A stretch of DNA of 44,835 nucleotides from a virus: IMG/VR virus record IMGVR_UViG_3300009157_000026, positions 1 to 44,835 of that record; one strand, 5' to 3'. Position numbers and translations under genes: made by a program. Each line of letters starts with the position of its first letter. Positions within the stretch are counted from its first letter, which is position 1. The notes below the pieces were generated by a model. The model did not search any database. It was not told the origin of the DNA and saw only the letters and a list, made by a program, of their open reading frames with translations. Shown one piece after another: positions 14,520 to 23,374 of the stretch.

Positions 14520-15071
14520 ATGACGAAGAAGGTGAAGAAGGCGGAGCGGACCACCAAGTCGGGTGATGAAGTCTACGACGACACCGACGAGCAGGAAGAG
14601 GACTGGGCCGAGGACGACAGTCAGCAGGCCAAGGAGAACCCGCAGGCCGCAGAGCACGAGCGTGCAGCCTCCGTGCAGCAGACCGAGGCGCAGTTGACCG
14701 AGCCGCCTCCGCCCGAGATCGCCGACGTGATGCCGACGCAAGTCTACAACGCCAACCTCAATCGGCAGCTTGGCGAGCGCGGCAACGAAACCGAGGTCGA
14801 TGCCGAGCAGCTCGCCGAGCAGGACCGCAAGGCCGATGCCGAGCGCACCGAGCAGCTCGCCAAGGAAGCGGAGCAGCCGGGTCCGGCAACGGAGCAGCCT
14901 GTTGCCGAGCGCGAGGCGCTCCCCTCGAACGAGGAGCTGCACGGCATGCGGCGCAGTGAACTGGATGAACTCGCCGAAGCGCGTGGTGTCGATGTCAGTG
15001 GCGCCAGCAACAAGGAAGACGTCATCGACCTGCTTCGCAAGGATGCGCGCAAGCGCAAAAGGGAGGATTGA
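14520..15071 (+). CDS. acidic protein with C-terminal SAP/HeH-like domain
   Basis: A 183-residue protein. It has a Lys-rich tip, then about 120 acidic, Gln-rich disordered residues. At 137-173 is a helix-extension-helix segment (LPSNEELHGMRRSELDELAE, with GVDVSGASNKEDVIDLL) resembling SAP/HeH/LEM-type DNA-binding folds, and a basic end (RKDARKRKRED). The start at 14520 has GAGGAGG just upstream and begins 10 bp after the preceding gene. A structural or decoration role is likely from position. A second protein with a similar terminal motif is encoded at 20049. Confidence 0.8.
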   Translation: MTKKVKKAERTTKSGDEVYDDTDEQEEDWAEDDSQQAKENPQAAEHERAASVQQTEAQLTEPPPPEIADVMPTQVYNANLNRQLGERGNETEVDAEQLAEQDRKADAERTEQLAKEAEQPGPATEQPVAEREALPSNEELHGMRRSELDELAEARGVDVSGASNKEDVIDLLRKDARKRKRED

Positions 15072-15073
15072 CC

Positions 15074-15652
15074 ATGGCCGCGCCGACCACTGCGCTTGAT
15101 CGCACCACCACCACGACGCCTGCCAATCCGACGCCGCCGACCAACGTTGCCGCCGCTTGGCAGGGCACGCCGCCGACGCCAGCAGGCAAGGTGCCGGTTG
15201 GCGCGATCGCGGCGGACGAGGCGAGCAAGGGCGTCTTTCTGACGCCGCTCGATGCCGCGCTCGCCGCCGGGCGCGCCGAAGGGTCCGGCACCGAGGTGCA
15301 TGACACCACCAACGCGCGTGCCATCATGCACAGCACCAACGGCGCCTACACCGAGTTTCCGAACAAGCTGCATCCCTCGTCGATGTCGCCTGCGACTGCA
15401 CCAGCACTTGCCTCGATCTCGCCGACGACCGACACGGTTGGTACTGGCGCGACTGCCGTGACGCTGACCGGGACCAACTTCACGCCGCAGACGCGGGTCA
15501 CGGTGGACGGCGTTGTGATCAGTTCGACCTTCGTGTCGGCGACCTCGATCACCGCCAACGTGCCGAAGCGCACGCTGGCTGGAGCGCGCAACGTCGGCAT
15601 CAGCCTTGCCGACATGCCGATGGGCGCAGCGCAGACGCTGACCTACTCGTAG
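15074..15652 (+). CDS. virion surface protein with IPT/TIG Ig-like domain
   Basis: A 192-residue protein. Residues 1-105 are homologous to the start of the next gene product (MAAPTT-LDR-TT, ANPTPPTNVA, QGTPPTPAG, VPVGA, TEFP-HPSS). Residues 111-191 form an IPT/TIG immunoglobulin-like domain (SISPTTDTVGTGATAVTLTG, then TNFTPQTRVTVDG). Such domains decorate capsids or tails and often bind weakly to cell surfaces. ATG 15074 is preferred over a TTG two codons earlier. Together with the next two genes it forms an adhesin-like cluster. Confidence 0.8.
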   Translation: MAAPTTALDRTTTTTPANPTPPTNVAAAWQGTPPTPAGKVPVGAIAADEASKGVFLTPLDAALAAGRAEGSGTEVHDTTNARAIMHSTNGAYTEFPNKLHPSSMSPATAPALASISPTTDTVGTGATAVTLTGTNFTPQTRVTVDGVVISSTFVSATSITANVPKRTLAGARNVGISLADMPMGAAQTLTYS

Positions 15653-15661
15653 GAGAGCACG

Positions 15662-16351
15662 ATGGCGGCGCCGACGACCAATCTCGATCGCAGCACGACC
15701 GTCACGCTGGCCAACCCAACGCCGCCAACCAACGTTGCGGTGGACTATCAGGGAACGCCTCCGACACCGGCAGGGCTTGTTCCTGTCGGTGCCGGGGCGC
15801 CAGCTGCGACCGGCGCGTTCGCTGATCCGCTCGAAGGGACCGGCAAGGCGGAAGCTGACGGCACCGAGGTGAGCGTGACGACGCCGGACGGGCGTGTGAC
15901 CACGACCAGCACGCTCGGCGACTACACTGAATTCCCGCAGCGCGACCATCCGAGCAGCTCGGGGGAAACGGGCGGAGGAGGAGAAGCGGTCGAGCTGGTC
16001 GTGAGTGGAGACTTCGCCAGCGCCACCGGGTGGACCTTGTCAACATCCGCTTCCATCGCTGATGGCGTTCTCGTGTTCGATGGCAGCGACGTTGGTCAAG
16101 GCTCCCGTGACGATCCGGTGGAGCCGATCACGGCGGGGAATTATCTGTTCGAGTTCGACATCATTGCCACGGACAGTATGGCCAACGTCGTAGTTGGTGT
16201 TGGTGGAGCTTCATTGACTGTGCCCGGGACCAGCAACACGGGACACTTTAGCGGGACGATCACGACTGCCGCTGTCAGTCAGATCCTGCTGCTGCGCGCC
16301 GTGGAAAGTGCAGCCCAGCTTGACAACTTCAGTGTGAAGCGCGCGCCATGA
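15662..16351 (+). CDS. paralogous surface protein with carbohydrate-binding-like C-terminus
   Basis: A 229-residue protein. The N-terminal 105 residues are a paralogue of the protein encoded at 15074. The C-terminal part, after a Gly-rich linker (SGETGGGGEAVE), is a beta sandwich of the CBM/galactose-binding type (LVVSGDFASATGWTLS, GNYLFEFDIIAT, AQLDNFSVKRAP). A common anchor with a different outer domain suggests modular virion decoration. The stop overlaps the next start by ATGA. Confidence 0.8.
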   Translation: MAAPTTNLDRSTTVTLANPTPPTNVAVDYQGTPPTPAGLVPVGAGAPAATGAFADPLEGTGKAEADGTEVSVTTPDGRVTTTSTLGDYTEFPQRDHPSSSGETGGGGEAVELVVSGDFASATGWTLSTSASIADGVLVFDGSDVGQGSRDDPVEPITAGNYLFEFDIIATDSMANVVVGVGGASLTVPGTSNTGHFSGTITTAAVSQILLLRAVESAAQLDNFSVKRAP

Positions 16352-17382
16352 GCCTGCCGGTCGTCACCGTCGCTTCGGGTGGCATCGCGGTCGTCGATGT
16401 CACCGCCACGGCACCCAAGCTCGGGTTGCCAGTGATCGAGGCGACGCAAGGCCTTGCCGTCACCAAGGTGGCGGCGCTCGGCCTGCCTGTCACGTTCGAG
16501 ACAAGCGGGCCAGTTGCCCCGACAACGATCTCGGCGCGGTTCTGGAGGATGACCATCAACAGCTTCACCGGGGCTGCGGAGGCGGGGATAAAGCACATTG
16601 AGTTTGCCAAGCTGGGCGAGACTGCGTCGGCACCTGTCAGTGCGACGGCATCGACATCGAACGGCAGCTTCCCGGCGGCGAACGCCATCGACGGCAATGC
16701 CAGCACCTTGTGGGTTGCTTCATCGGGAGCCGTGCCACAGACGATGACCTTGGACTATGGCGCTCCGATCGACGTCAACGTCGTGCGCCTGCTGCCGCGC
16801 AGTGATCTCAGCTACATCACGGCGTTTTCCATTTCGCATTCCAGCGATGGCACGACCTTCACGCCCGTGGCCGGGTGGTCGCCATCCGGCATCAATCGCT
16901 TGAACTACGACACCAGCACCATCGCGCAGGCGCAGGCCTTTCCCAACCCGGCGGCAACGGCTGGCGGCAAGCCGCTGTGGCGATTGAACGTGACTGCGGT
17001 GGATAGCAATTCGCAGCTGGCGCTGAATGAGATCGAGTTTCGCGGCACGGCGGGCGGCGCCGACCTCACCGGATCAGGAAAGGGGCGGGCGTGGCACCGC
17101 AGCACCGGCTTCTCGCTCCCTGCCCCCAATGCGTTCGACGACAACAACACCACGACCTATCACGAGACGGTGACTGATCAGACCGGCATCCTTGGATGGG
17201 AGTTCAAGGACAGCAAGCAGGTTGCGCAGATCTCGATCCTGCCGCGCTCCAGCAATCCTGCACAGTCGCCAGAGAATTTCACGTTGCAGTATTCGGCGGA
17301 TGGCGTGGCGTGGACAACGGCGCTGACTGTGACGGCGCAGACAGGTTGGACGACGGCTGCAAGGGTGTTCGCGGTGCCATGA
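16348..17382 (+). CDS. surface protein with two F5/8 type C (discoidin-like) domains
   Basis: A 344-residue protein. Residues 64-175 and 209-343 are two discoidin/F5/8C-like beta sandwiches. Each has the sequence of an aromatic first strand (FWRMTI, LWRLNV), the A-NAIDGN-T-LW type motif (AANAIDGNASTLW, PNAFDDNNTTTYH), a strand with VRLLPR or ISILPR and a terminal SADG-type turn. This fold usually binds carbohydrate. The first 60 residues are a separate beta-rich part (VVTVASGGIAVVDVTATAPK). It is probably a receptor-contact or capsid decoration protein. It overlaps both neighbours by ATGA. Confidence 0.82.
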   Translation: MSLPVVTVASGGIAVVDVTATAPKLGLPVIEATQGLAVTKVAALGLPVTFETSGPVAPTTISARFWRMTINSFTGAAEAGIKHIEFAKLGETASAPVSATASTSNGSFPAANAIDGNASTLWVASSGAVPQTMTLDYGAPIDVNVVRLLPRSDLSYITAFSISHSSDGTTFTPVAGWSPSGINRLNYDTSTIAQAQAFPNPAATAGGKPLWRLNVTAVDSNSQLALNEIEFRGTAGGADLTGSGKGRAWHRSTGFSLPAPNAFDDNNTTTYHETVTDQTGILGWEFKDSKQVAQISILPRSSNPAQSPENFTLQYSADGVAWTTALTVTAQTGWTTAARVFAVP

Positions 17383-17762
17383 GCGAGCTGGTCGAGATCG
17401 CGCCGAACCGCTGGCGCTTCGTGCGCGAGCAGACGCCACCTGCGCGCTCGACGCTGCCGATGCCGTATGTGATCTCGGACGTGATGGAGCCGACCGAGCA
17501 GGTCGATGGAAAATTCTACACCTCGAAGCGACAATTCCGGGCTGTTGGTCGTGCGCTCGGGCTGACTGAAGTCGGCAATGAAAAACCACGACTGAAATCG
17601 CGCTCGTTGACCACGCGCGAGCAGCGCAGCGCGCGCCAGCGTGTGATCAAGGACGCGATCGAAAAGGTCAAGGCAGGCCACTATGAACGATACTACCATC
17701 CAGACGGCAGACGTCGGCAGCCCTTCGCCGCCGAACGTCCAGACCGAAGTAACGATACCTGA
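17379..17762 (+). CDS. conserved phage protein upstream of scaffold
   Basis: A 127-residue protein beginning at the ATG that overlaps the previous stop. The core LPMPYVISDVMEPTEQVDGK and FYTSKRQFRAVGRALGLTEV is familiar from hypothetical proteins next to phage capsid genes. The C-terminus is basic. The last 80 bp overlap the scaffold gene in a different frame, an unusually long overlap. A role in head assembly is inferred from location only. Confidence 0.78.
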   Translation: MSELVEIAPNRWRFVREQTPPARSTLPMPYVISDVMEPTEQVDGKFYTSKRQFRAVGRALGLTEVGNEKPRLKSRSLTTREQRSARQRVIKDAIEKVKAGHYERYYHPDGRRRQPFAAERPDRSNDT

Positions 17763-18939
17763 GCAGTCGCCCGACGCGCAGCATGGCAGCACGGGCGTTC
17801 AGGCGCCGGACAAGTCGCCCGAGCGGATCGCGCACGAGCGCGCCATGGGGCGGCGCGAGGCGATCGAGCGCGCCTTCGCCAAGTCGCGTGCCGCGCAGGA
17901 GGCCAAGGGTGCCGCCGAGGAGGGGAAAACTCCCGGTGAAGATCGGGGAAAACCTCAAGCCAAGGCTCAGGAAAAGCCTGAAACCAAGGAGCCGCAGCCG
18001 CGCGACAAGGGCAGGTTCGTGGCGCGCGCGCCCGAGGGCGAGGAGGGCGTCAAGCCGGGTGAGCAGAAGCCGGTCAGGCATGAGCCGCTCGCGGACGATG
18101 CCCCCTATCGCGATCCCCCTCCCCGGTTCAGCGAGGCTGCCAAGGCGGATTGGAACGGCGTTCCCGAGAGCGTGCGCGGCGCCGTCTATCAGGCGCACCA
18201 GCAGATGGAGCGCGGCATCCAGCAGTATCGCGGCGCCGCAGAGGCGTTCAACGAGCTGCGCGAATTCCACGACATGGCGCAGAGGACCGGCACGACGCTC
18301 AAGGATGCGCTCAGCAACTACACCGGCATCGAGAAGCAGCTGCGCTCGGATCTGTTCGGCGGCATTGACCTGATCATCAACAACATGGGGCTGCCCGGCC
18401 GCAATGGCGGGCGCTACAACGTCTATGACTTTGCCCGTGATGTGCTGCGGCTGACGCCCGAGCAGCATCGGCTGGTGCAGCACCAGAACCATGCGCAGGC
18501 GCAGCAGCATCAGCTTGGGCGGCTCTATCAGCAGGTTGAGCGTCTTGCCACCGGCTTTCACGAGATGCAATATCGGCAGGAGTTCAAGAACACGCGCTCG
18601 GAGATCGACAAGTTCGCCGAGGCAAATCCCGGCTTTGATGAGCGTCTTGACATCATCAAGGACGAGATGGACCGTGGATGGCCGCTCAAAGCTGCGTATG
18701 AGCGTGCCATGAAACTTCGTCCCGACAGAGGGACGGCACGACGATCCAATGGATCAACACAGGCGGCTCAGACCCGCGACACGACGGCTCAGACCCGATC
18801 AGACGAAGAGGTCGATCGCTCGATCTCCGGTGCCCCGAACGGAGGCACGCCTTCATCGCAGCCGCGCGACCCCAAGAAGAGGGTGTCGAACCGCGAAGCG
18901 CTCACCAATGCAATGCGAAGGGTCAGATCAGGAGCTTAG
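17683..18939 (+). CDS. capsid scaffolding protein
   Basis: A 418-residue protein. The first 140 residues are disordered, charged and Pro-rich. A helical core begins at PPRFSEAAKADWNGVPESVR and continues with MERGIQQYRGAAEAFNELRE, TLKDALSNYTGIEKQLRSDL and YQQVERLATGFHEM, the pattern of podovirus scaffolds. The C-terminus is basic (KKRVSNREALTNAMRRVRSG), as expected for coat binding. Scaffold guides procapsid assembly and leaves before or during packaging. It ends 3 bp before the capsid gene. Confidence 0.85.
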   Translation: MNDTTIQTADVGSPSPPNVQTEVTIPEQSPDAQHGSTGVQAPDKSPERIAHERAMGRREAIERAFAKSRAAQEAKGAAEEGKTPGEDRGKPQAKAQEKPETKEPQPRDKGRFVARAPEGEEGVKPGEQKPVRHEPLADDAPYRDPPPRFSEAAKADWNGVPESVRGAVYQAHQQMERGIQQYRGAAEAFNELREFHDMAQRTGTTLKDALSNYTGIEKQLRSDLFGGIDLIINNMGLPGRNGGRYNVYDFARDVLRLTPEQHRLVQHQNHAQAQQHQLGRLYQQVERLATGFHEMQYRQEFKNTRSEIDKFAEANPGFDERLDIIKDEMDRGWPLKAAYERAMKLRPDRGTARRSNGSTQAAQTRDTTAQTRSDEEVDRSISGAPNGGTPSSQPRDPKKRVSNREALTNAMRRVRSGA

Positions 18940-18942
18940 CCG

Positions 18943-19983
18943 ATGCCCAACATCAATACCGAAGTCGCCTATCAGCAGGTGCTCTCGATGGCGCTCGAGG
19001 ATCGCTCGGCGGATTACGAGGATCTCGTCTCCAACAACAACGCCCTGCTCGCGCTGATGCGCAAGAAGGGACTGTGGCGGACCTACTCAGGCCCGCGCAT
19101 TCGCCAGACGTTGCAGATCGGCAAGGCCGATGCGCAGTGGTACAGTGGCTATGATCAGCTGCTCAATCCAGCGATCGACATCTTCAACGACGCCTTCTTC
19201 TCCCCGAAGATGGTGGTTGTGCCGATCATCCTGTCCATGCAGGAAATCCTCAACAACGAGGGTGAAGCGCAGATCATGGACACGCTGGAAAGCTACATGG
19301 ACGCGGCCGAGCGTTCGCTCGAAGACTCCATGGACGTTGCCATGTACAGCGCGGGGACTGCGAACGGCGGCAAGCAGCTGACCGGGCTCGCGACCGCAGT
19401 GCCGGTGCTGCCGAACACCGGGGTCTATGGCGGCATCAGCCGCGTGGACAATGCGATCTGGCGCACCAAAACTTATGATCCGAGCGGTGGAGCCGGTTCC
19501 GAGACGTGGCCTGCCGGGCTCACCACGCAGGTCACCTCGACCACGATCCGCCCGCAACTCAACTACATCATGACCAAGCAGTCGCGCGGGCGGCAGTATG
19601 CTGACCTGTTGCTGATGTCGTCGCAGCACTACGCGGCCTACGATGCGGCGACGATCGCGATCCAGCGGCAGACCAACGAGAGTTCGCTCGGCAAGCTTGG
19701 TTTCTCGACGCTGGAGTACATTGGCGGCGGCAAGCGCGCGGAGATCGTGCTCGACGGCGGCATCGGCTCGAACATGCCGGACGACACCACCTTCGGGCTC
19801 AACACCAGCACCTTCCGGCTGCGCTACAACGCCAGCCGGAACTTCGACAAGCTGTTCAAGGGTGATGGTCAGATGCCCATCGACAAGGATGCAATTGCAC
19901 AGTTTATCGGATGGATGGGCGAGCTTACTCAAGTAAATCCGATGTTTAACTGGCGCTTCTTCGACAGCAACGCAGCGGCGTAA
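18943..19983 (+). CDS. major capsid protein
   Basis: A 346-residue protein, normal for an HK97-fold coat. Visible elements are the N-arm (MPNINTEVAYQQVLSMALED), a beta and spine-helix region (VVVPIILSMQEILNNEGEAQ, ESYMDAAERSLEDSMDVAMY), a Gly-rich insertion (LPNTGVYGGISRVDNAIWRT), and a C-terminal part ending NPMFNWRFFDSNAAA. It directly follows the scaffold and is followed by a perfect hairpin at 20003-20029, which suggests high expression with transcript-level control. Confidence 0.9.
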   Translation: MPNINTEVAYQQVLSMALEDRSADYEDLVSNNNALLALMRKKGLWRTYSGPRIRQTLQIGKADAQWYSGYDQLLNPAIDIFNDAFFSPKMVVVPIILSMQEILNNEGEAQIMDTLESYMDAAERSLEDSMDVAMYSAGTANGGKQLTGLATAVPVLPNTGVYGGISRVDNAIWRTKTYDPSGGAGSETWPAGLTTQVTSTTIRPQLNYIMTKQSRGRQYADLLLMSSQHYAAYDAATIAIQRQTNESSLGKLGFSTLEYIGGGKRAEIVLDGGIGSNMPDDTTFGLNTSTFRLRYNASRNFDKLFKGDGQMPIDKDAIAQFIGWMGELTQVNPMFNWRFFDSNAAA

Positions 19984-20002
19984 CCTTCGGAATACTGAAC
20001 GG

Positions 20003-20029
20003 GAGGCTGGCCACGTACTGGCCAGCCTC
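20003..20029. terminator. perfect 11-bp hairpin after the capsid gene
   Basis: GAGGCTGGCCA (20003-20013) and TGGCCAGCCTC (20019-20029) form a perfect stem with a 5-nt loop CGTAC. No T-run follows (AGAATTCAAGG). It is more likely a partial terminator or an mRNA-protecting hairpin that sets the ratio of capsid to downstream products. Both arms contain the TGGCCA palindrome that recurs in this genome. Confidence 0.65.
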
Positions 20030-20048
20030 AGAATTCAAGGAGAATGGC

Positions 20049-20834
20049 ATGGCCAGACAGGCTGCGGTCATCACGCCGCTGTTCAAGACCATCGCGATGA
20101 AGAACCCGAGCAAGACCACGGCTGCTGGCCGACCGATCTTCGACGATGTCGAGGTGGTGGAGATCCGCTTCGCCGGATCGCGCGACGTCTACGTCTTCCA
20201 TTCGACCGAATTCTCGCACTTCGAGGACGACGAGGAGACGGGCGAGCGGGTCAAGGTCAGCTACGCGGAGCGCTGGCCCAAGCAGTATCAGCAGTTCAAG
20301 GCGAAGCTGGCGCAGACCAAGGAAGGCACGCCGCTCGACTACCTGCCGTTCCTCACCGAGGGCAAGCGCGCCGAGCTGCGTGCGCTCTCGATCTACACCG
20401 CCGAGGCGCTCGCCGAGCTGGAAGGCCAGCCGCTGAAGAACCTTGGCATGGGCGGGCGCGACCTGAAGAACCTCGCCACCGATTATCTTGCGTCGAGCGA
20501 CCACAACGCGGTGGTCATTCGCATGCAGCAGCAGATCGAAGCGCTCACCGCGCAGATCGGCGTGATGAAGGAGGAGCGCCAGTATCTGGCCAGCCCGCCA
20601 AAGCCCGAGCCGGAAACGCCAATCCCGCCCGAGCCGCCTGATGAGGACGAGGACGAGGACGAGGACGAGGATGATGATCCCAAGGTCGCCGCTGCGCCGA
20701 ACGTCAGCGCCGAGTTCGTCGGCATGAACAGCGACCAGCTGCGCGCCTTCCCCACCGAGACGACCGGCAAGCGGCCGATCGGCAATCCCCCGCTCAAGAC
20801 GCTGCTGCGCATGGCAGAGGACGCGAGGACTTGA
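20049..20834 (+). CDS. acidic head-associated protein, unknown
   Basis: A 261-residue protein located directly after the capsid gene. The N-terminal half is folded (VEVVEIRFAGSRDVYVFHST, YPKQ-type aromatic segment and a coiled region around 155-185). A pure Asp/Glu tract lies near residue 200 (DEDEDEDEDEDDD). The C-terminus (FVGMNSDQLRAFPTETTGKR and LKTLLRMAED) resembles a small helix-extension-helix motif. Conserved proteins of this layout occur next to the coat gene in related podophages. Function is unknown, with decoration or assembly possible. Confidence 0.8.
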   Translation: MARQAAVITPLFKTIAMKNPSKTTAAGRPIFDDVEVVEIRFAGSRDVYVFHSTEFSHFEDDEETGERVKVSYAERWPKQYQQFKAKLAQTKEGTPLDYLPFLTEGKRAELRALSIYTAEALAELEGQPLKNLGMGGRDLKNLATDYLASSDHNAVVIRMQQQIEALTAQIGVMKEERQYLASPPKPEPETPIPPEPPDEDEDEDEDEDDDPKVAAAPNVSAEFVGMNSDQLRAFPTETTGKRPIGNPPLKTLLRMAEDART

Positions 20835-20837
20835 TCC

Positions 20838-21590
20838 ATGACGGTTCAGTCGGTGGTGAAGGAGGTCTGCGCCTTCGTCGGCGTCAAGCCACCGGCCAGC
20901 TCGATCTTTGTGCTGCCGACAGAGGATCGTACCGCGTGGGAGATGGTGCAGCTCGCCAACGAGATGGCGCAGCGCATCGCCTACAACACGCGCGAATGGC
21001 AGTTGTTCCGCAAGCTCGCCACGCTCAATGGTGATGGCGTCACGCTTGCGTTCGACCTGCCGCCGGATTGGCAGCGCATGCTCAAGACGTCGGAGATCTA
21101 TTCGAGTGCGCAGCCGACGTTGCCGCTGACCTTCATCTCCGATCCGGACGAATGGCTGGTCAGGGAGCTGAACGGCTTCAATGATCCGGCTGGATCGTGG
21201 ATCATCTATGGCAACCAGATCCACGTGCGCCCGGCACCGCCAGTCGGCGTGCAGCTGAAATTCTGGTACCTGCACAAGTATTGCATCACGCTTGGCACCA
21301 GCGTCGGCGGCGGGCCGAGCGACGTCTTCCTCTCCGACACCGACGTCTTCCGTCTTCCCGAGCGGATCTTGAAGCTCGGGATGATCTGGCAGTGGAAGGC
21401 CTACAAGGGTGGTGCTTATGCGGAAGACATCGCGAACTACGAAGACGCGCTGTCAACGCTCTCGGGCTCCGACAAGCCTGCGCCGATCATCGTTGGCAGG
21501 CAGACGGTGAGCGCTGCGATGAACCGCAGCTATCCATATCCGACACCGAGCGCGCCTGAGACGCCATACCCCGGACCAATTCCGCCATGA
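20838..21590 (+). CDS. head-to-tail adaptor / tail tubular protein A-like
   Basis: A 250-residue protein. The helical N-terminus (VVKEVCAFVGV, WEMVQLANEMAQRIAYNTR) is followed by a beta domain with LPPDWQRM, ISDPDEWLVRELNGF, WIIYGNQIHVRP and LKFWYLHKY. This arrangement is seen in podovirus connector proteins that ring the portal and join it to the tail nozzle. The end is Pro-rich. It overlaps the next gene by ATGA, and the partner encoded next is nozzle-like, which strengthens the call. Confidence 0.82.
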   Translation: MTVQSVVKEVCAFVGVKPPASSIFVLPTEDRTAWEMVQLANEMAQRIAYNTREWQLFRKLATLNGDGVTLAFDLPPDWQRMLKTSEIYSSAQPTLPLTFISDPDEWLVRELNGFNDPAGSWIIYGNQIHVRPAPPVGVQLKFWYLHKYCITLGTSVGGGPSDVFLSDTDVFRLPERILKLGMIWQWKAYKGGAYAEDIANYEDALSTLSGSDKPAPIIVGRQTVSAAMNRSYPYPTPSAPETPYPGPIPP

Positions 21591-23362
21591 GCAACCGCTC
21601 GCTCCCGCACTACCGCGCGTTCCGGCGCTTCGCGGCGCCGGGACAGGTGCAGATGCAGGTCATCCCGAAGACCCTGCCTGCTCCGTTGCGCGGCCTGATC
21701 CTGAACGAGAACCCAGCCTTCATGCGGCCGGGTGCTGCGCTCCTGCTCGACAATTGGTTCCCGACCGACAACACGATCAGGCTGCGTGGCGGATCACAGA
21801 AGTGGACGCGGCTCGGTGTCACTGGCACGCCGGACAACCGTTCGATCGTTTCGATGTTCAATTACATCGCGGGCTCCAACAAGAGGATGTTCGCCGCCAA
21901 TGCGACGTCGCTGCACGAGGTGACTGCGGGTGGGGACTTTGGCACGCCGGTTGCACCGGCAGCGCCGAACGACATCACGCTCGCCAATGGCAACTTCTCG
22001 ACCGCGACGCTGGCGACTATCGATGGCACGACGTACCTGATCGCGGTCAACGACGCAGGCGACTATGCGCTGCGCTTCAACGGCACGGCATGGCAGCAGT
22101 TGCGTCCGGGCGCCACGACGCCGCCGACGCTGATCACCGGGCCGGTTGACACGCCGGTCGTCGAAGGGCTTGGGCTGACGCAGGTCTGGAAGTATCGCAA
22201 TCGCCTGTTCTTCATTCAGGGCGGCTCGATGAATGCATGGTGTCTCGGCGTCAACAATGTCGGCGGCGAGCTGTTGCAGATCCCGCTCTCGGGCGCGTTC
22301 ACGCTTGGAGGATCGCTGCTGTTCGGCTGTGCGTGGTCCGTGTCGGCGGGTGACGGCATCGACGACAAGTGCGCCTTCGTCACGACCGAGGGCGAGATCG
22401 CGATCTTCACCGGCACCAATCCGGCCGACGCCACCAACTGGCGGCAGGAAGGGCGCTACCAGATCACACGACCGTTGGGGAAGAACTCATGGACCAGAGT
22501 GGGCGGCGACGTCCTGATCGCAACGGCGGATGGCATCGTCCCAATAAGTCAGGCGTTGATGAAGGACACCGGCCAGCTCGAGTTCTCCGCCATCACGGTA
22601 AACATCCACCCGATGTGGATGAAGGAGATGATCGCAAAGGGCAACCTGCCGTGGACGATGTGCAAGTGGGACGAGTTCGGCGGGCTTGGCGCGCTGTTCG
22701 TGACTTGGCCCGGCGGTGCTTCGGGTGACTGGCGCTGCGGCGTCGTCAACACCAACACCGGAGCATGGTGCCGCATCACCGGATGGGATGCGATGTGCTT
22801 CACCACGCTGAACCGCACGATGTTCTTCGGCACGCAAAAAGGCCGCATCATGCAGGCCGACATCGGTGGCTACGACACCATCACGGATGTTGATGACGTC
22901 GATCAGCGCATGCCGTACATCGCGAGCTACGTTGGCGGATGGGAAGTGTTCGGCTCGCCGCCGAACCAGTTCACCGTGCGGCAGGCGCGTTGCTCGTTCA
23001 ACACGCGCGCGATCGAGCCGTTCGTCCCGCAGGTCACCTGCGCGGTGAACTACGTCTATGAGCTGCCTCCTCCGCCGCCGATCGGTGGAGATCCGCAGCT
23101 TGGGGAAGTGTGGGATCAAGGCCTTTGGGGCGACGATCACGCGCTGCCGTTCCCGATCCCGGGTGATCCGGCGGATGGCGTGCGCTTCGACCGGCCCGCG
23201 CCACCGATGCCGAACACGCGATCGACCTATTGGGTGTCGATCGGCGAAACAGGCTATTCACACGCACCGATCGTGCAGGTGCAGATCAACCAAGCCGCCA
23301 AGCCTGACGTCGAGGTGCTTGGCGTTTCATTCATCGCAGAGCAGATCGCTGTCGCTGTCTAA
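21587..23362 (+). CDS. tail nozzle (tubular protein B-like / P22 gp10-like)
   Basis: A 591-residue beta-rich protein. The N-terminus carries PLRGLILNENPAFMRPGAAL, LLDNWFPTDNTIRLRGG and a series of propeller-like repeats (TLATIDGTTYLIAVNDAG, KYRNRLFFIQGGSMNAW, WSVSAGDGIDDKCAFVTTEG, GGDVLIATADGIVPIS), typical of podovirus nozzle proteins. The C-terminal part is Pro-rich then beta. The nozzle closes the short tail and receives fibres. It follows the adaptor directly. Confidence 0.85.
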   Translation: MSNRSLPHYRAFRRFAAPGQVQMQVIPKTLPAPLRGLILNENPAFMRPGAALLLDNWFPTDNTIRLRGGSQKWTRLGVTGTPDNRSIVSMFNYIAGSNKRMFAANATSLHEVTAGGDFGTPVAPAAPNDITLANGNFSTATLATIDGTTYLIAVNDAGDYALRFNGTAWQQLRPGATTPPTLITGPVDTPVVEGLGLTQVWKYRNRLFFIQGGSMNAWCLGVNNVGGELLQIPLSGAFTLGGSLLFGCAWSVSAGDGIDDKCAFVTTEGEIAIFTGTNPADATNWRQEGRYQITRPLGKNSWTRVGGDVLIATADGIVPISQALMKDTGQLEFSAITVNIHPMWMKEMIAKGNLPWTMCKWDEFGGLGALFVTWPGGASGDWRCGVVNTNTGAWCRITGWDAMCFTTLNRTMFFGTQKGRIMQADIGGYDTITDVDDVDQRMPYIASYVGGWEVFGSPPNQFTVRQARCSFNTRAIEPFVPQVTCAVNYVYELPPPPPIGGDPQLGEVWDQGLWGDDHALPFPIPGDPADGVRFDRPAPPMPNTRSTYWVSIGETGYSHAPIVQVQINQAAKPDVEVLGVSFIAEQIAVAV

Positions 23363-23374
23363 AGGAGACGCAAG

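Noticed and set aside
20640-20680. GAGGACGAGGACGAG-type tandem repeat
   Set aside because: It is the codon repeat of an Asp/Glu tract inside the gene at 20049, not an independent repeat element or CRISPR.
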